Assembly: GCF_021366795.1 (NCBI RefSeq)
Contig: NZ_JAHCPS010000001.1
Location: 248,001-312,000 of the forward strand
Source: Macrococcoides caseolyticum
GTDB taxonomy: Bacteria > Bacillota > Bacilli > Staphylococcales > Staphylococcaceae
Direction of reading: 5' to 3'
Length of the DNA stretch: 64,000 nt
Positions 1 through 7,756 of this stretch are shown here, piece by piece; the stretch's first letter is position 1; every line of letters begins with the position of its first letter. The position numbers and the translations under genes were made by a program. The notes below the pieces were generated by a model that saw only the letters and a program-made list of their open reading frames with translations, was not told where the DNA came from and did no database searches.

Positions 1-977
1 TTGATGTGATTCAAATCTAACCGATTAAATGGTTCATTTATAGGTGAATATAGGCTTGATTCATTTAATTCATCTAAATGTGCTATCGCATGATCCGTCT
101 CAACTTTATGATACGGAAAATGAACCATAGGAATACTCATTTCAAATAGTGTTATCGCCACCATTACCATACTCAAATACATCATCGTATCTCTAGTTGG
201 ATCAAAGATCATAACCACAATAACTAAAAAAATTGCGATCATTGCGATGATATTCAGTAAAAAATCATACACAATAAGGATTCTATTTTCCTTTTTGATG
301 GCATGTTCCATTGCGTGTTGTTTATCATATAACATTTGTTGATAGACGTTATTGTTATCAAATACCTTTAATGCTTCGTTTGCCATATGAAAATCCAGCA
401 AATGTGATTCAAATGCTTGTGTTGTTTGAATTTTCTCTATTACCGTGCGCTCTAAAATTTTTGAAACGACAATTGGCAATATTAATGTGAGTAATAGCAT
501 CGCTAAAGCTAATACTAAACTTGCATAAAGACTAAATTGTGCATAAATACATACAACAAGTAGTGTTGTCACGAGTGCAATGACGGGGGGATATATTACT
601 CTAAGTAATAAGTTCTGAAGTTTTTCAATATCATTGACTGTTCGATTGAGTAAAGTTGATAACTGATATTTGGCCTGAATCGTAATAAAGTTATCAAATA
701 AATGGCGCACCGTCATAACTCTTATATCTTTTAACATTTCAAATGTTGCTTCATGACTAATGAGCCGTTCAAAGTATTTACATATCGCACGTATAACACC
801 AAACAATTTTATAGTTGCAACTAGCGTCATCAATGTATATAAAGGGACTTTATACGCACTTTTAGATAGCATTAATCCACTTAAGCTAAACATGCCAATT
901 GCAGTTAATCCACCAATCGTCCCTATCAATATGGCAATGCATAATGATTTTTTTGTCATTTTAGAAATGTAACGCAT
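1..977 (-). CDS. cydC: CydC subunit of thiol ABC exporter (3' part missing)
   Basis: The frame opens with ATG at 977 behind a strong ribosome site (GGAGGTGCTATAG) and stays open to the left edge, so the gene runs out of the window. About 325 residues are visible: the membrane domain of an ABC half-exporter with several hydrophobic segments and the CydC-like stretch SLSGLMLSKSA near the N-terminus. The ATPase domain would lie beyond position 1. The start codon directly follows the TAG of the cydD-like gene, so the two are translated as a pair. The CydDC family exports cysteine or glutathione and supports cytochrome bd assembly. The assignment to CydC rests on family resemblance and gene order. 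Confidence 0.85.
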   Translation of the reverse strand, partial: MRYISKMTKKSLCIAILIGTIGGLTAIGMFSLSGLMLSKSAYKVPLYTLMTLVATIKLFGVIRAICKYFERLISHEATFEMLKDIRVMTVRHLFDNFITIQAKYQLSTLLNRTVNDIEKLQNLLLRVIYPPVIALVTTLLVVCIYAQFSLYASLVLALAMLLLTLILPIVVSKILERTVIEKIQTTQAFESHLLDFHMANEALKVFDNNNVYQQMLYDKQHAMEHAIKKENRILIVYDFLLNIIAMIAIFLVIVVMIFDPTRDTMMYLSMVMVAITLFEMSIPMVHFPYHKVETDHAIAHLDELNESSLYSPINEPFNRLDLNHI

Positions 978-2570
978 CTATAGCACCTCCTCTATTCGTA
1001 CCTGGTCATGTAATGTAACTTGACCCGCTTTAATAACGATACAATGTTCTGCTTGTTCGATTGTATGCTGATGATGTGCAATAACCATAACCGTAGCAAT
1101 TGATTTGAGTTGCGTTATCGCTTCTTCAATAATACGTTCACTTTCAATATCAAGCATTGCAGTTGGTTCATCAAATATAACAAGTGCTTTAGGCTGTACA
1201 AACACTCGAAGTAACATTAATCGTCGCATCTCACCACCAGATAACTGACGCTCACCATCTCCAAGTGTGGTGTCATAACCATCTGGCATATTCATAAAGA
1301 GGTCATGGAGTTTAAGTACTTTTGCATAATGATAGACAAGCCCAGGATCAACGGATTGAAACATTGTAATATTATTCATTACCGATGTATTCAAAAGAAT
1401 TGGATGTTGCGATAAATAGACAATATTATCCTTAAAGCGATGTGGTAATGTAATGACACCTTGCGCCGGTTCAAGGTTTGCGAGCACTTTTGCAAAAGTA
1501 GATTTTCCTGAACCACTTGGTCCGGCGATTACGTAATGACAGACAGGGATTTCCGTAGACACATTCAGTTGAAAGTTTGTGTGTGTCTGATGAAATGTTA
1601 ACTTAACATCATCAAATATTATTGATTCTTTCAAATGATACTTAATCGTAGTTTCTTTTTTTTCTTGACGTACTGCCTCTTCAAGCAATTCTCCGTATCC
1701 ACTCGATTGTTTACCTGTATGAAACGCGAGTCCTAAATCTTTTAAGGCATTGTAAAATTCAGGCGCAAGCATTAATACAACGACGGATACATAAAAAGAA
1801 ATGGATTCAAATACAATAAGTGATAAACCGATTTCCAGTGCGATAATACCAATCGACAGCATCGCAATAAATTCGAGCATGAGTGTTGATAAAAATGCCG
1901 TTTTTAAAATAGACATCGTATTCTGTTTATACTTATTGGAATAGTCTTCTACTTTTGTCATTGATTCATTATCATATTTAAAAAGCTTAATCGTCATAAT
2001 ACCTTTCATTACGTTTAAAAAATAATTAGAAAAATGGTTCAATGAAAGCATTTGTTCAGTTGCTTTCTTTGATGTATTGATTCCGATAATAATATAAAAT
2101 ATTGGAATGAAAGGTGCCGTGATACACATGATGATAGCAGTTTGATAATGAAATTGAGTTAAGAAACCAATAATCAGTAATGGTACAATCATCGATTTGT
2201 AAACTTGAGGTATATAATCTGCATAGAATGGATGTATACCTTCTATCCCTTGTTGATTTAAATTCATCGTTTCACCGACATCATTATGTTTTAACATAAG
2301 TGTATGCCTTAATTGTGTCTTTACACGGTGACTTAAAATATGACCGATATATTTAATAAAAAACTGTATCATACTTCGTCCAATTAAAATGAATAAAATT
2401 AAGGCTAAAGTCCGAGGTAAATCAATGTGATGGTTTGTTAAAATTGTATCGATAACCTTTCCTATTTCAATGCTCTGACTAATAATCAGTATGCCATAAG
2501 TTACACTGAATAATAATAATAAGACATGAAGATAGAGATAAGGCTTCATCAGTTTTGTTAAATACTTCAC
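978..2570 (-). CDS. cydD: CydD subunit of thiol ABC exporter
   Basis: A complete ABC half-exporter of about 530 residues: an N-terminal membrane domain with about six hydrophobic segments, then an ATPase domain with Walker A (GPSGSGKST, near residue 350), signature LSGGEMRR, Walker B (LVIFDEP) and an H-loop histidine (VIAHH). An ATG lies 21 bases further out, but the best ribosome site (AAGGAGTGATATT) sits inside that extension and points to the GTG at 2570. With cydC it should form the heterodimeric exporter of reduced thiols across the membrane. It is divergent from uppP. The family call is firm; the CydD identity comes from pairing and resemblance. Confidence 0.85.
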   Translation of the reverse strand: MKYLTKLMKPYLYLHVLLLLFSVTYGILIISQSIEIGKVIDTILTNHHIDLPRTLALILFILIGRSMIQFFIKYIGHILSHRVKTQLRHTLMLKHNDVGETMNLNQQGIEGIHPFYADYIPQVYKSMIVPLLIIGFLTQFHYQTAIIMCITAPFIPIFYIIIGINTSKKATEQMLSLNHFSNYFLNVMKGIMTIKLFKYDNESMTKVEDYSNKYKQNTMSILKTAFLSTLMLEFIAMLSIGIIALEIGLSLIVFESISFYVSVVVLMLAPEFYNALKDLGLAFHTGKQSSGYGELLEEAVRQEKKETTIKYHLKESIIFDDVKLTFHQTHTNFQLNVSTEIPVCHYVIAGPSGSGKSTFAKVLANLEPAQGVITLPHRFKDNIVYLSQHPILLNTSVMNNITMFQSVDPGLVYHYAKVLKLHDLFMNMPDGYDTTLGDGERQLSGGEMRRLMLLRVFVQPKALVIFDEPTAMLDIESERIIEEAITQLKSIATVMVIAHHQHTIEQAEHCIVIKAGQVTLHDQVRIEEVL

Positions 2571-2643
2571 AATATCACTCCTTGTTTGCATTATAGCATT
2601 TATCAGTTTAGAAGTATAAATAGTGAACTACGTTTTACTATGC

Positions 2644-2649
2644 TATAAT
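2644..2649 (+). promoter_or_regulatory. -10 box of uppP promoter
   Basis: A perfect TATAAT lies about 37 bases before the uppP start. No good -35 box is visible upstream, so it may be a weak or activated promoter. Confidence 0.45.
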
Positions 2650-2685
2650 TTTAAAGAATTGAATCTGTATAAAGGTGGTAACATA

Positions 2686-3540
2686 ATGGAATTTTTTGAA
2701 CTTATCAAGGCACTTATTCTAGGTATCGTAGAAGGATTAACCGAATTTGCACCTGTATCATCGACAGGACACCAAATATTAGTGGATGATATGTGGTTAC
2801 AAACTAAGGAAGTTCTCGGCAATCAGGCATCAGCAAATACATTTAAAATTGTCATTCAGCTCGGATCGATTTTTGCAGCTGCATGGATATTCCGTCACCG
2901 ATTTTTAGAAATGTTTCATTTGGAGAAAGGAAAATCGACGCACCCGTCAGGAAAAAAGCTTAATTTACTCCATGTCTTTTTAGGCTTATTACCAGCAGGT
3001 GTAATGGGTTTATTGTTCGATGATTTTATCGATGAGCACTTATTTTCAGTACCTACTGTACTGATTGGCTTAGCCTTAGGTGCATTTTTAATGATTGCAG
3101 CTGATATCTACGCGAAGAAAGTCAAACAGCCTACTACAGTTGATGAAATCAGCTATAAAAATGCCATCATTATTGGTATCGCACAGTGTTTAGCACTTTG
3201 GCCAGGCTTCTCTCGTTCCGGATCAACAATTTCAACTGGTGTATTACTTAAAATGAACCACAAAGCAGCAAGTGACTTTACTTTTATTATGGCCGTGCCG
3301 ATTATGTTTGCTGCAAGTGCGAAAAGTTTAATCAGTAATATTGAATATATCCAAAGTAATCAAATTATGTTTTATATTGTTGGATTTATCGCTGCATTTA
3401 TTTTTGGTGTTTTATCCATTCGCTTATTCCTCGATTTAATCAATCGTGTCAAATTAATACCTTTTGCCATTTATCGTCTTGTCCTTGTTACAGTCATTGC
3501 AATATTATATTACGGCTTTGGTATTGGTCATCACATTTAA
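2686..3540 (+). CDS. uppP: Undecaprenyl-diphosphatase UppP (BacA family)
   Basis: Converts undecaprenyl diphosphate to the monophosphate lipid carrier for peptidoglycan synthesis, and overproduction gives bacitracin tolerance. The 284-residue protein has the two family signatures, EGLTEFAPVSSTGH near the N-terminus (catalytic Glu/His region) and PGFSRSGSTIS in the middle, and about eight hydrophobic helices. The longest frame starts 63 bases earlier, but the site AAAGGTGGTAACATA directly precedes this ATG and gives the usual N-terminus MEFFELIKALILG. A terminator hairpin follows at once, so it is probably monocistronic. It is flanked by cydDC and an mgrA-like gene, an order that I recall as similar in S. 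aureus. Confidence 0.96.
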   Translation: MEFFELIKALILGIVEGLTEFAPVSSTGHQILVDDMWLQTKEVLGNQASANTFKIVIQLGSIFAAAWIFRHRFLEMFHLEKGKSTHPSGKKLNLLHVFLGLLPAGVMGLLFDDFIDEHLFSVPTVLIGLALGAFLMIAADIYAKKVKQPTTVDEISYKNAIIIGIAQCLALWPGFSRSGSTISTGVLLKMNHKAASDFTFIMAVPIMFAASAKSLISNIEYIQSNQIMFYIVGFIAAFIFGVLSIRLFLDLINRVKLIPFAIYRLVLVTVIAILYYGFGIGHHI

Positions 3541-3553
3541 ATTGCACATTTAA

Positions 3554-3586
3554 AATACAGCTCTTTTGTAGAGCTGTATTTTTATT
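3554..3586 (+). terminator. Intrinsic terminator after uppP
   Basis: Arms AATACAGCTC and GAGCTGTATT (10 bp) followed by a T-rich run. Confidence 0.9.
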
Positions 3587-3641
3587 TCATACAAGTTAGG
3601 AAAAATTTGTGAAATTTATTATATAACTTCTAAAAAAATGA

Positions 3642-3647
3642 TATAAT
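3642..3647 (+). promoter_or_regulatory. -10 box of mgrA-like gene
   Basis: TGATATAAT is an extended -10 element about 38 bases before the start codon. The -35 region is poor. Confidence 0.45.
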
Positions 3648-3684
3648 AAATCTATTAATTACAGATTAAAAACAAGGAGCATTT

Positions 3685-4101
3685 ATGCCAAACCATACTC
3701 TAGACTATCAAATGTATTTAGCACAACGTGAAGTAATCAATTTTTACAACCGTCATTTGTTGAAACAAAAACAGCTCACTTATCAGCAATATCTTGTCAT
3801 TATGGTACTTCATGAAAGTGGCACGATACCTGTTTTACAACTTGGTCATCGCTTAGCTTTTCAATCAGGCACAATCTCTCCTATTTTAAAGAAAATGGAG
3901 ATTAAAGGTATCATTGAGCGCTATCGTAACCCAGACGATGAGCGCGTTGTTATGATTCAATTATCTGAGGAAGGCCGCTTACTATCTCAAGAACTGATTG
4001 ATATACCACTTCAAATGTTTAAAGCAAGTGGATTAACACCTCAGGAATACAAAAAATTAATGATTTATGCGAGTAAAGTCATTCAGAATGTTACCTACTA
4101 A
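3685..4101 (+). CDS. MarR-family regulator, MgrA-like but without cysteine
   Basis: A 138-residue winged-helix protein of the MarR/MgrA type: N-terminal helix, recognition region (FQSGTISPILKKMEIKGII) and the wing motif NPDDERVVMIQLSEEG. The start has a good site, AAGGAGCATTT. In S. aureus, MgrA controls autolysis, capsule and efflux and senses oxidants through Cys12. Lining up the conserved AQR stretch puts Asp7 here in place of that cysteine, and the whole protein has no cysteine. Its position downstream of uppP fits the mgrA locus. It may be an MgrA orthologue that lost redox sensing, or a different MarR member. I leave the symbol empty for that reason. Confidence 0.8.
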   Translation: MPNHTLDYQMYLAQREVINFYNRHLLKQKQLTYQQYLVIMVLHESGTIPVLQLGHRLAFQSGTISPILKKMEIKGIIERYRNPDDERVVMIQLSEEGRLLSQELIDIPLQMFKASGLTPQEYKKLMIYASKVIQNVTY

Positions 4102-4108
4102 TTTAAAA

Positions 4109-4150
4109 ATAACGAAGTGATACAATTGTGCATCACTTCGTTATTTTTTT
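4109..4150 (+). terminator. Intrinsic terminator after the mgrA-like gene
   Basis: An 11-bp stem (AACGAAGTGAT with ATCACTTCGTT) followed by a run of T. Confidence 0.9.
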
Positions 4151-4210
4151 ATATATAAGGGTAAATACTATATAATAATGACAATGAATATGAATAAAGG
4201 AGCTTAAATT

Positions 4211-5092
4211 ATGAAAAAAGAAACTGTGAAGTCAGCAATCAATATCGCTGCATTAATTTTAGTACCACTTATCAATGAACGTCACCGTATTAAAGATCAT
4301 GATGAAGTAAAGAAAGCGACAGACTTTTCTTTAAAAGCATTTGACTACACAAAACAAAAAGCCGCTCAAACAAAAGATATTGCAGTACGTACGACAGATC
4401 ACGTTGTTAATACGGCACACTTCGTAAAAGATTCTACAATTGGGTCAACACAGTTCATCAATCAGAAAGCCGTAGATTCAAAGAAAAAATATCGCTATAA
4501 CAAACAAATGAAACAACATATTAAACAAGAAAAATTAGAAGAAAAAGAAGCGCACAAAACACAAAAACAAATTGAGAAGATGGACAAACAGTTATCTAAA
4601 AATATTGCATCAAGAGAGCAAATTGAAGCGAAAGAAGCACAATCAAGAAAACGTTCAATGAAAAAAGAAATGAAGTATTACGACAAGCATCAAGAAATAA
4701 ACAACCATTCGTCAAATAACATAAAATTTAACCGTAAAGATAAAAAAGCAATCAACCAATTAAATCAACGCCTGGAAAATGCCATTAAGGAGCGTCATGC
4801 GTATGAATACAAATCACGTGATGCGGTACAAAAATCAATGATTAAAGAAATGAAACGCTATAAAAACTATAAAATAAAAACACCAAAACAACGCTCGTTT
4901 TTTGGAAGAAAGCAAAAAGTTGACACAGTTCCTACAATGACCAATTCCGTTTACACAAATACAGAATTCAATCAGAAAAAAGATATTCAAAAATCAAAAG
5001 TGCATGCAACACATGTTGAAGACAATTATGATAATGCACAACGATTTGAACAACACCGTAAAATGATGGCCAATCACATTGCGAAACGTTAG
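4211..5092 (+). CDS. Uncharacterised coiled-coil protein with hydrophobic N-terminus
   Basis: A 293-residue protein of unknown function. Residues about 8-20 (AINIAALILVPLI) form one short hydrophobic segment that could hold it at the membrane. The remainder is highly charged, rich in Lys, Gln and Glu, and predicted helical or coiled-coil by its heptad-like spacing, with the phrase SMKKEMKYYD recurring later as SMIKEMKRYKNY. No known domain was recognised. A good ribosome site (AAAGGAGCTTAAATT) precedes the ATG. The 3' end overlaps the next gene by 14 bases, so the two are translationally coupled. Confidence 0.75.
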   Translation: MKKETVKSAINIAALILVPLINERHRIKDHDEVKKATDFSLKAFDYTKQKAAQTKDIAVRTTDHVVNTAHFVKDSTIGSTQFINQKAVDSKKKYRYNKQMKQHIKQEKLEEKEAHKTQKQIEKMDKQLSKNIASREQIEAKEAQSRKRSMKKEMKYYDKHQEINNHSSNNIKFNRKDKKAINQLNQRLENAIKERHAYEYKSRDAVQKSMIKEMKRYKNYKIKTPKQRSFFGRKQKVDTVPTMTNSVYTNTEFNQKKDIQKSKVHATHVEDNYDNAQRFEQHRKMMANHIAKR

Positions 5093-5540
5093 TAGAATCA
5101 TTGTAGATGCAGATAGCTCGCCTGTTATTTTAGAAGTGATTGATATTGCATCGCGTTACCAGCTGAAAGTGTTGCTTGTTAAAGATTTCTCCCATTTCAC
5201 GCAACAAAATCATCCTGATTTCGTGACAACGAAATATGTGGATACAGGAAATGACAGTGCTGATTATGCAATCAAGAAATTGGCCAAGACACATGATTTA
5301 GTTATAACAGGTGATTACGGCCTTGCAAGTTTATTACTCAGCCAATGTATAGTAATGCATCATAACGGAATGCAGTATACAAGTGACACAATCGACATGT
5401 TATTACTTACGCGCTATCATAATCAACTTGCACGCAATGCAAAAAAGCGTATCAAAGGTTCCTCAAAATTTACTTTACAGGATAGAAAGTATTTCAAAGT
5501 GAAACTTGTTGAATGTATAGAAAAAAACTTAGCAACCTAA
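5079..5540 (+). CDS. UPF0178 (YaiI/YqxD) family protein
   Basis: A 153-residue member of the UPF0178 family (B. subtilis YqxD, E. coli YaiI), which has a PIN-like fold and no settled function. Visible hallmarks are IIVDADSSPV at the N-terminus, the conserved TGNDSADYAI stretch with its acidic residues, VITGDYGLA, and a basic C-terminal part. The usual Asp-Ala-Cys-Pro of the family is here DADSSPV, so the cysteine is absent. It starts with TTG inside the preceding gene with no strong ribosome site, which fits translational coupling. The end overlaps the stop of the convergent acetyltransferase gene by four bases. Confidence 0.85.
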   Translation: MRNVSRIIVDADSSPVILEVIDIASRYQLKVLLVKDFSHFTQQNHPDFVTTKYVDTGNDSADYAIKKLAKTHDLVITGDYGLASLLLSQCIVMHHNGMQYTSDTIDMLLLTRYHNQLARNAKKRIKGSSKFTLQDRKYFKVKLVECIEKNLAT

Positions 5541-5555
5541 TTGCTAAGTTTTTTT
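5521..5555. terminator. Bidirectional terminator over two convergent stop codons
   Basis: The 11-bp arms AAACTTAGCAA and TTGCTAAGTTT enclose CCTAA. Runs of A and T on the two sides serve both strands. The hairpin contains the stops of both the UPF0178 and the acetyltransferase genes. Confidence 0.85.
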
Positions 5556-6013
5556 GAGAGTACTTTTAATTGTGATAAACCTTTACGAACGAGGCGCTTT
5601 TCATCCTTAAAACCTGATTTGATAAAGGCATAGTATGCATCATTATTCACATTCACCATTAAATAAATCGATTGAATGTCAGGATGATTTTCTGATAAGA
5701 AACGCTCTATTGCGCTAAGTGTCGCTTTGAAATACCCTTTATTCTGTTCGTGATAATTAATAGAAAGTCCACGAAGATAAATCGCATTATCAGGTGCATG
5801 CATTACACGTAATATTTCACCTGTTTCTAAAGCAAATACACCAATCAATCGGTTACTTTCTTCGATGATAAAAGGCGTGTAATGTGGCTTTGTTCGTGTA
5901 AGTATAAATCTTGGATGACCCGCATACACCATTTGCTTTGCTGGCAATTCATAATGACTTAAGTCAATGTCCAAAGTTGTGTCTACTGGTTTAATATTAA
6001 TCAAGATATTCAC
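5537..6013 (-). CDS. GNAT-family N-acetyltransferase
   Basis: A 158-residue GNAT protein. The acetyl-CoA binding part is seen as LRGLSINYHEQNKGYFKATL (motif A region), followed by YLMVNVNNDAYYAFIKSGF, the typical motif B with the Asn-Asp-x-Ala-Tyr signature. The substrate cannot be inferred. The frame starts with GTG at 6013. A TTG three codons further in has better spacing to GGAGTGA, so the true start may be 6004. It is convergent with the UPF0178 gene and shares its terminator. Confidence 0.85.
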   Translation of the reverse strand: MNILINIKPVDTTLDIDLSHYELPAKQMVYAGHPRFILTRTKPHYTPFIIEESNRLIGVFALETGEILRVMHAPDNAIYLRGLSINYHEQNKGYFKATLSAIERFLSENHPDIQSIYLMVNVNNDAYYAFIKSGFKDEKRLVRKGLSQLKVLSKKLSN

Positions 6014-6061
6014 TCCATTCCATTAACAATAATCATAACATAAATGAAAGGATTTTATGAC

Positions 6062-6610
6062 ATGAAAAATATTGCAGTTTTTTGTGGTTCAAATAAAGGT
6101 ATACAACAAGCTTATACAGAAGGTGCAAAGATGCTTGGTGAAACACTAGCAGCATCTGATATCGGTCTTATATTCGGTGGGGGTAACGTAGGTTTAATGG
6201 GGATCATCGCTGATCATGTGATTGCCTGTAACGGAAGTGCAATCGGTGTGATTCCTCACTTCCTTCAAGAAAAAGAAGTTGCACATCAACATCTGACCAA
6301 ACTGTATACTGTTGATACAATGCATCAGCGAAAGAGTATGATGTCTACCCTATGTGATGGCTATATCATGATGCCTGGTGGGGCTGGCACATTAGAAGAA
6401 TTCTTTGAAATATTTACGTGGGCACAACTTGGACTTCATAAGAAACCAATTGGGATATTAAACATCGATGGTTTTTATAACCCTTTAATTCAAATGCTTG
6501 AAAAAATGATTCAAGAGGGTTTTATCGACGAAGTGTATCGCGATTTAGCCATCATTGATGAAAACCCTCAAACATTAATCAACAAAATGAAAAATAGTCA
6601 ACCCGTTTAG
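6062..6610 (+). CDS. LOG-family (Lonely guy) nucleotide phosphoribohydrolase
   Basis: A 182-residue LOG-family protein (TIGR00730 type, like B. subtilis YvdD). The phosphate- and metal-binding motif PGGAGTLEEFFE and the N-terminal Rossmann-like AVFCGSNKG and FGGGNVGLMG are present. Characterised members cleave N6-modified AMP into base and ribose phosphate, and in bacteria the physiological substrate is often unknown. The longer frame begins 18 bases earlier, but AAAGGA lies nine bases before this ATG and gives the typical N-terminus MKNIAVFCGSN. It is divergent from the acetyltransferase gene. Confidence 0.88.
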   Translation: MKNIAVFCGSNKGIQQAYTEGAKMLGETLAASDIGLIFGGGNVGLMGIIADHVIACNGSAIGVIPHFLQEKEVAHQHLTKLYTVDTMHQRKSMMSTLCDGYIMMPGGAGTLEEFFEIFTWAQLGLHKKPIGILNIDGFYNPLIQMLEKMIQEGFIDEVYRDLAIIDENPQTLINKMKNSQPV

Positions 6611-6619
6611 CGTTAAGCG

Positions 6620-7072
6620 TTATGATAGTGTATAATCTAATTCACTCATAACGTTAATGCCATTTAATTGAAGCAAGGCTGTTGTTACGCCAACACCTTG
6701 TTTTTTTGTTCCAGTAAATGACCCATCATATATTTCACGGTGCCCACAACTTGGACTATTGGCCTTTAATATAACCGTTTTAATATCATGGTCATTGAGT
6801 ATTTTCAGTGTCTGTCTGGCACCTTTAATGAACGCATCTGTAACATCATTGCCTGTATTCGTGATGACTTTAGCAGTGCCATTTAATACATCAAAGCCAT
6901 CTCCGCCTACAATTTCTGCTGGATCTCTTGGTGTCGATAGTCCTCCTAACACTTCAGGACAAGCATGGATTGCTTTCTTTTCTTCTATGAGCTGAATCAA
7001 ACTACTTTTCCCTTGCGTTCCCCCATCGTATCGGACATATTCTCCAACTAAACAACTGCTAATCAGAATCAT
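6620..7072 (-). CDS. DUF523 protein, TudS-like iron-sulfur desulfidase candidate
   Basis: A 150-residue stand-alone DUF523 domain. Three conserved cysteines are visible: Cys7 (SSCLVG), Cys38 (ACPEVLGGL) and Cys109 (NSPSCG), with PRDPAEI and the family's typical LKANSPSCG context. In the characterised member TudS these three cysteines hold a [4Fe-4S] cluster that removes sulfur from thiouracil, so a thio-base desulfidase role is plausible but inferred. The gene overlaps the end of the upstream acetyltransferase gene by 14 bases and is likely co-transcribed. Confidence 0.82.
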   Translation of the reverse strand: MILISSCLVGEYVRYDGGTQGKSSLIQLIEEKKAIHACPEVLGGLSTPRDPAEIVGGDGFDVLNGTAKVITNTGNDVTDAFIKGARQTLKILNDHDIKTVILKANSPSCGHREIYDGSFTGTKKQGVGVTTALLQLNGINVMSELDYTLS

Positions 7073-7619
7073 AATGAAGCTCCTTAATTGATTTATAATA
7101 TAAAACTTGTTCTCTAAGTGGATGTTCGGTATGTATTAACGGGTGATTAAATGTTTCCACAAACGTCATATCAAGCTTTTCCATAATATGTCTGCTTGGC
7201 CGATTAAGCAAACTTGTATAACTATATATTTCAGTTACACCAAGAGATGCAGCATATTTGATTACACCTATTGCGCCCTCTGTTGCATAACCCTGGTGCC
7301 AAAATGATTTTCTAAGCCGCCAGCCAATTTCGTAACATGGCATAAATGGTAAATTAAAATGCTTTGTCGGCTTTAATTGCTGAATGCCAATCAATCCGAT
7401 AAATTGTCCGCTAGACTTCAATTCAACCGCAAATAAACCTATACCATGTGTCTTTAATTCGTGTTGCATCATGAAGAAAGCAAGTGTGCTCCGTGAGTGA
7501 GATAAAACATCAGGAAAATAACGTCTCACATCGAAATCTTTGTTCATATCTTGAAAATAAGGTAAATCTGTTTCATGCCAGTCTCTAAAAATTAAGCGTT
7601 CAGTTTCAAAGTAATGCAT
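7059..7619 (-). CDS. GNAT-family N-acetyltransferase, RimJ/RimL-like
   Basis: A 186-residue acetyltransferase of the RimJ/RimL subgroup: N-terminal ETERLIFRDWHETDLPYF, the central YEIGWRLRKSFWHQGYATEG (acetyl-CoA binding loop with Gln-Gly-x-Ala-Thr-Glu-Gly) and C-terminal NRPSRHIMEKLDM. Relatives acetylate the N-terminus of ribosomal proteins or unrelated small molecules, so the substrate is open. The ribosome site GAGGAGGTCAAT is strong. It is first gene of a pair with the DUF523 gene. Confidence 0.88.
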   Translation of the reverse strand: MHYFETERLIFRDWHETDLPYFQDMNKDFDVRRYFPDVLSHSRSTLAFFMMQHELKTHGIGLFAVELKSSGQFIGLIGIQQLKPTKHFNLPFMPCYEIGWRLRKSFWHQGYATEGAIGVIKYAASLGVTEIYSYTSLLNRPSRHIMEKLDMTFVETFNHPLIHTEHPLREQVLYYKSIKELHYDSD

Positions 7620-7694
7620 ATTGACCTCCTCATTACTTACTATATACCAAAGTTTTATGAAATATAAGCCATTGATTTAATCCCCTATACAAAA

Positions 7695-7732
7695 AAATAA
7701 CGAACGAAACCTTGCTGTTTCGTTCGTTATTT
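7695..7732 (-). terminator. Intrinsic terminator of the larger M6 protease gene
   Basis: A 16-bp stem (AAATAACGAACGAAAC with its complement) around a six-base loop. The minus strand continues into seven T. Confidence 0.92.
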
Positions 7733-7756
7733 ACTCAATCATTGCAATATATTTCC

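Noticed and set aside
760-972. Plus-strand frame of 70 residues inside the cydC region
   Set aside because: It lies antisense to the well-supported cydC coding frame, has no ribosome site and no family resemblance.
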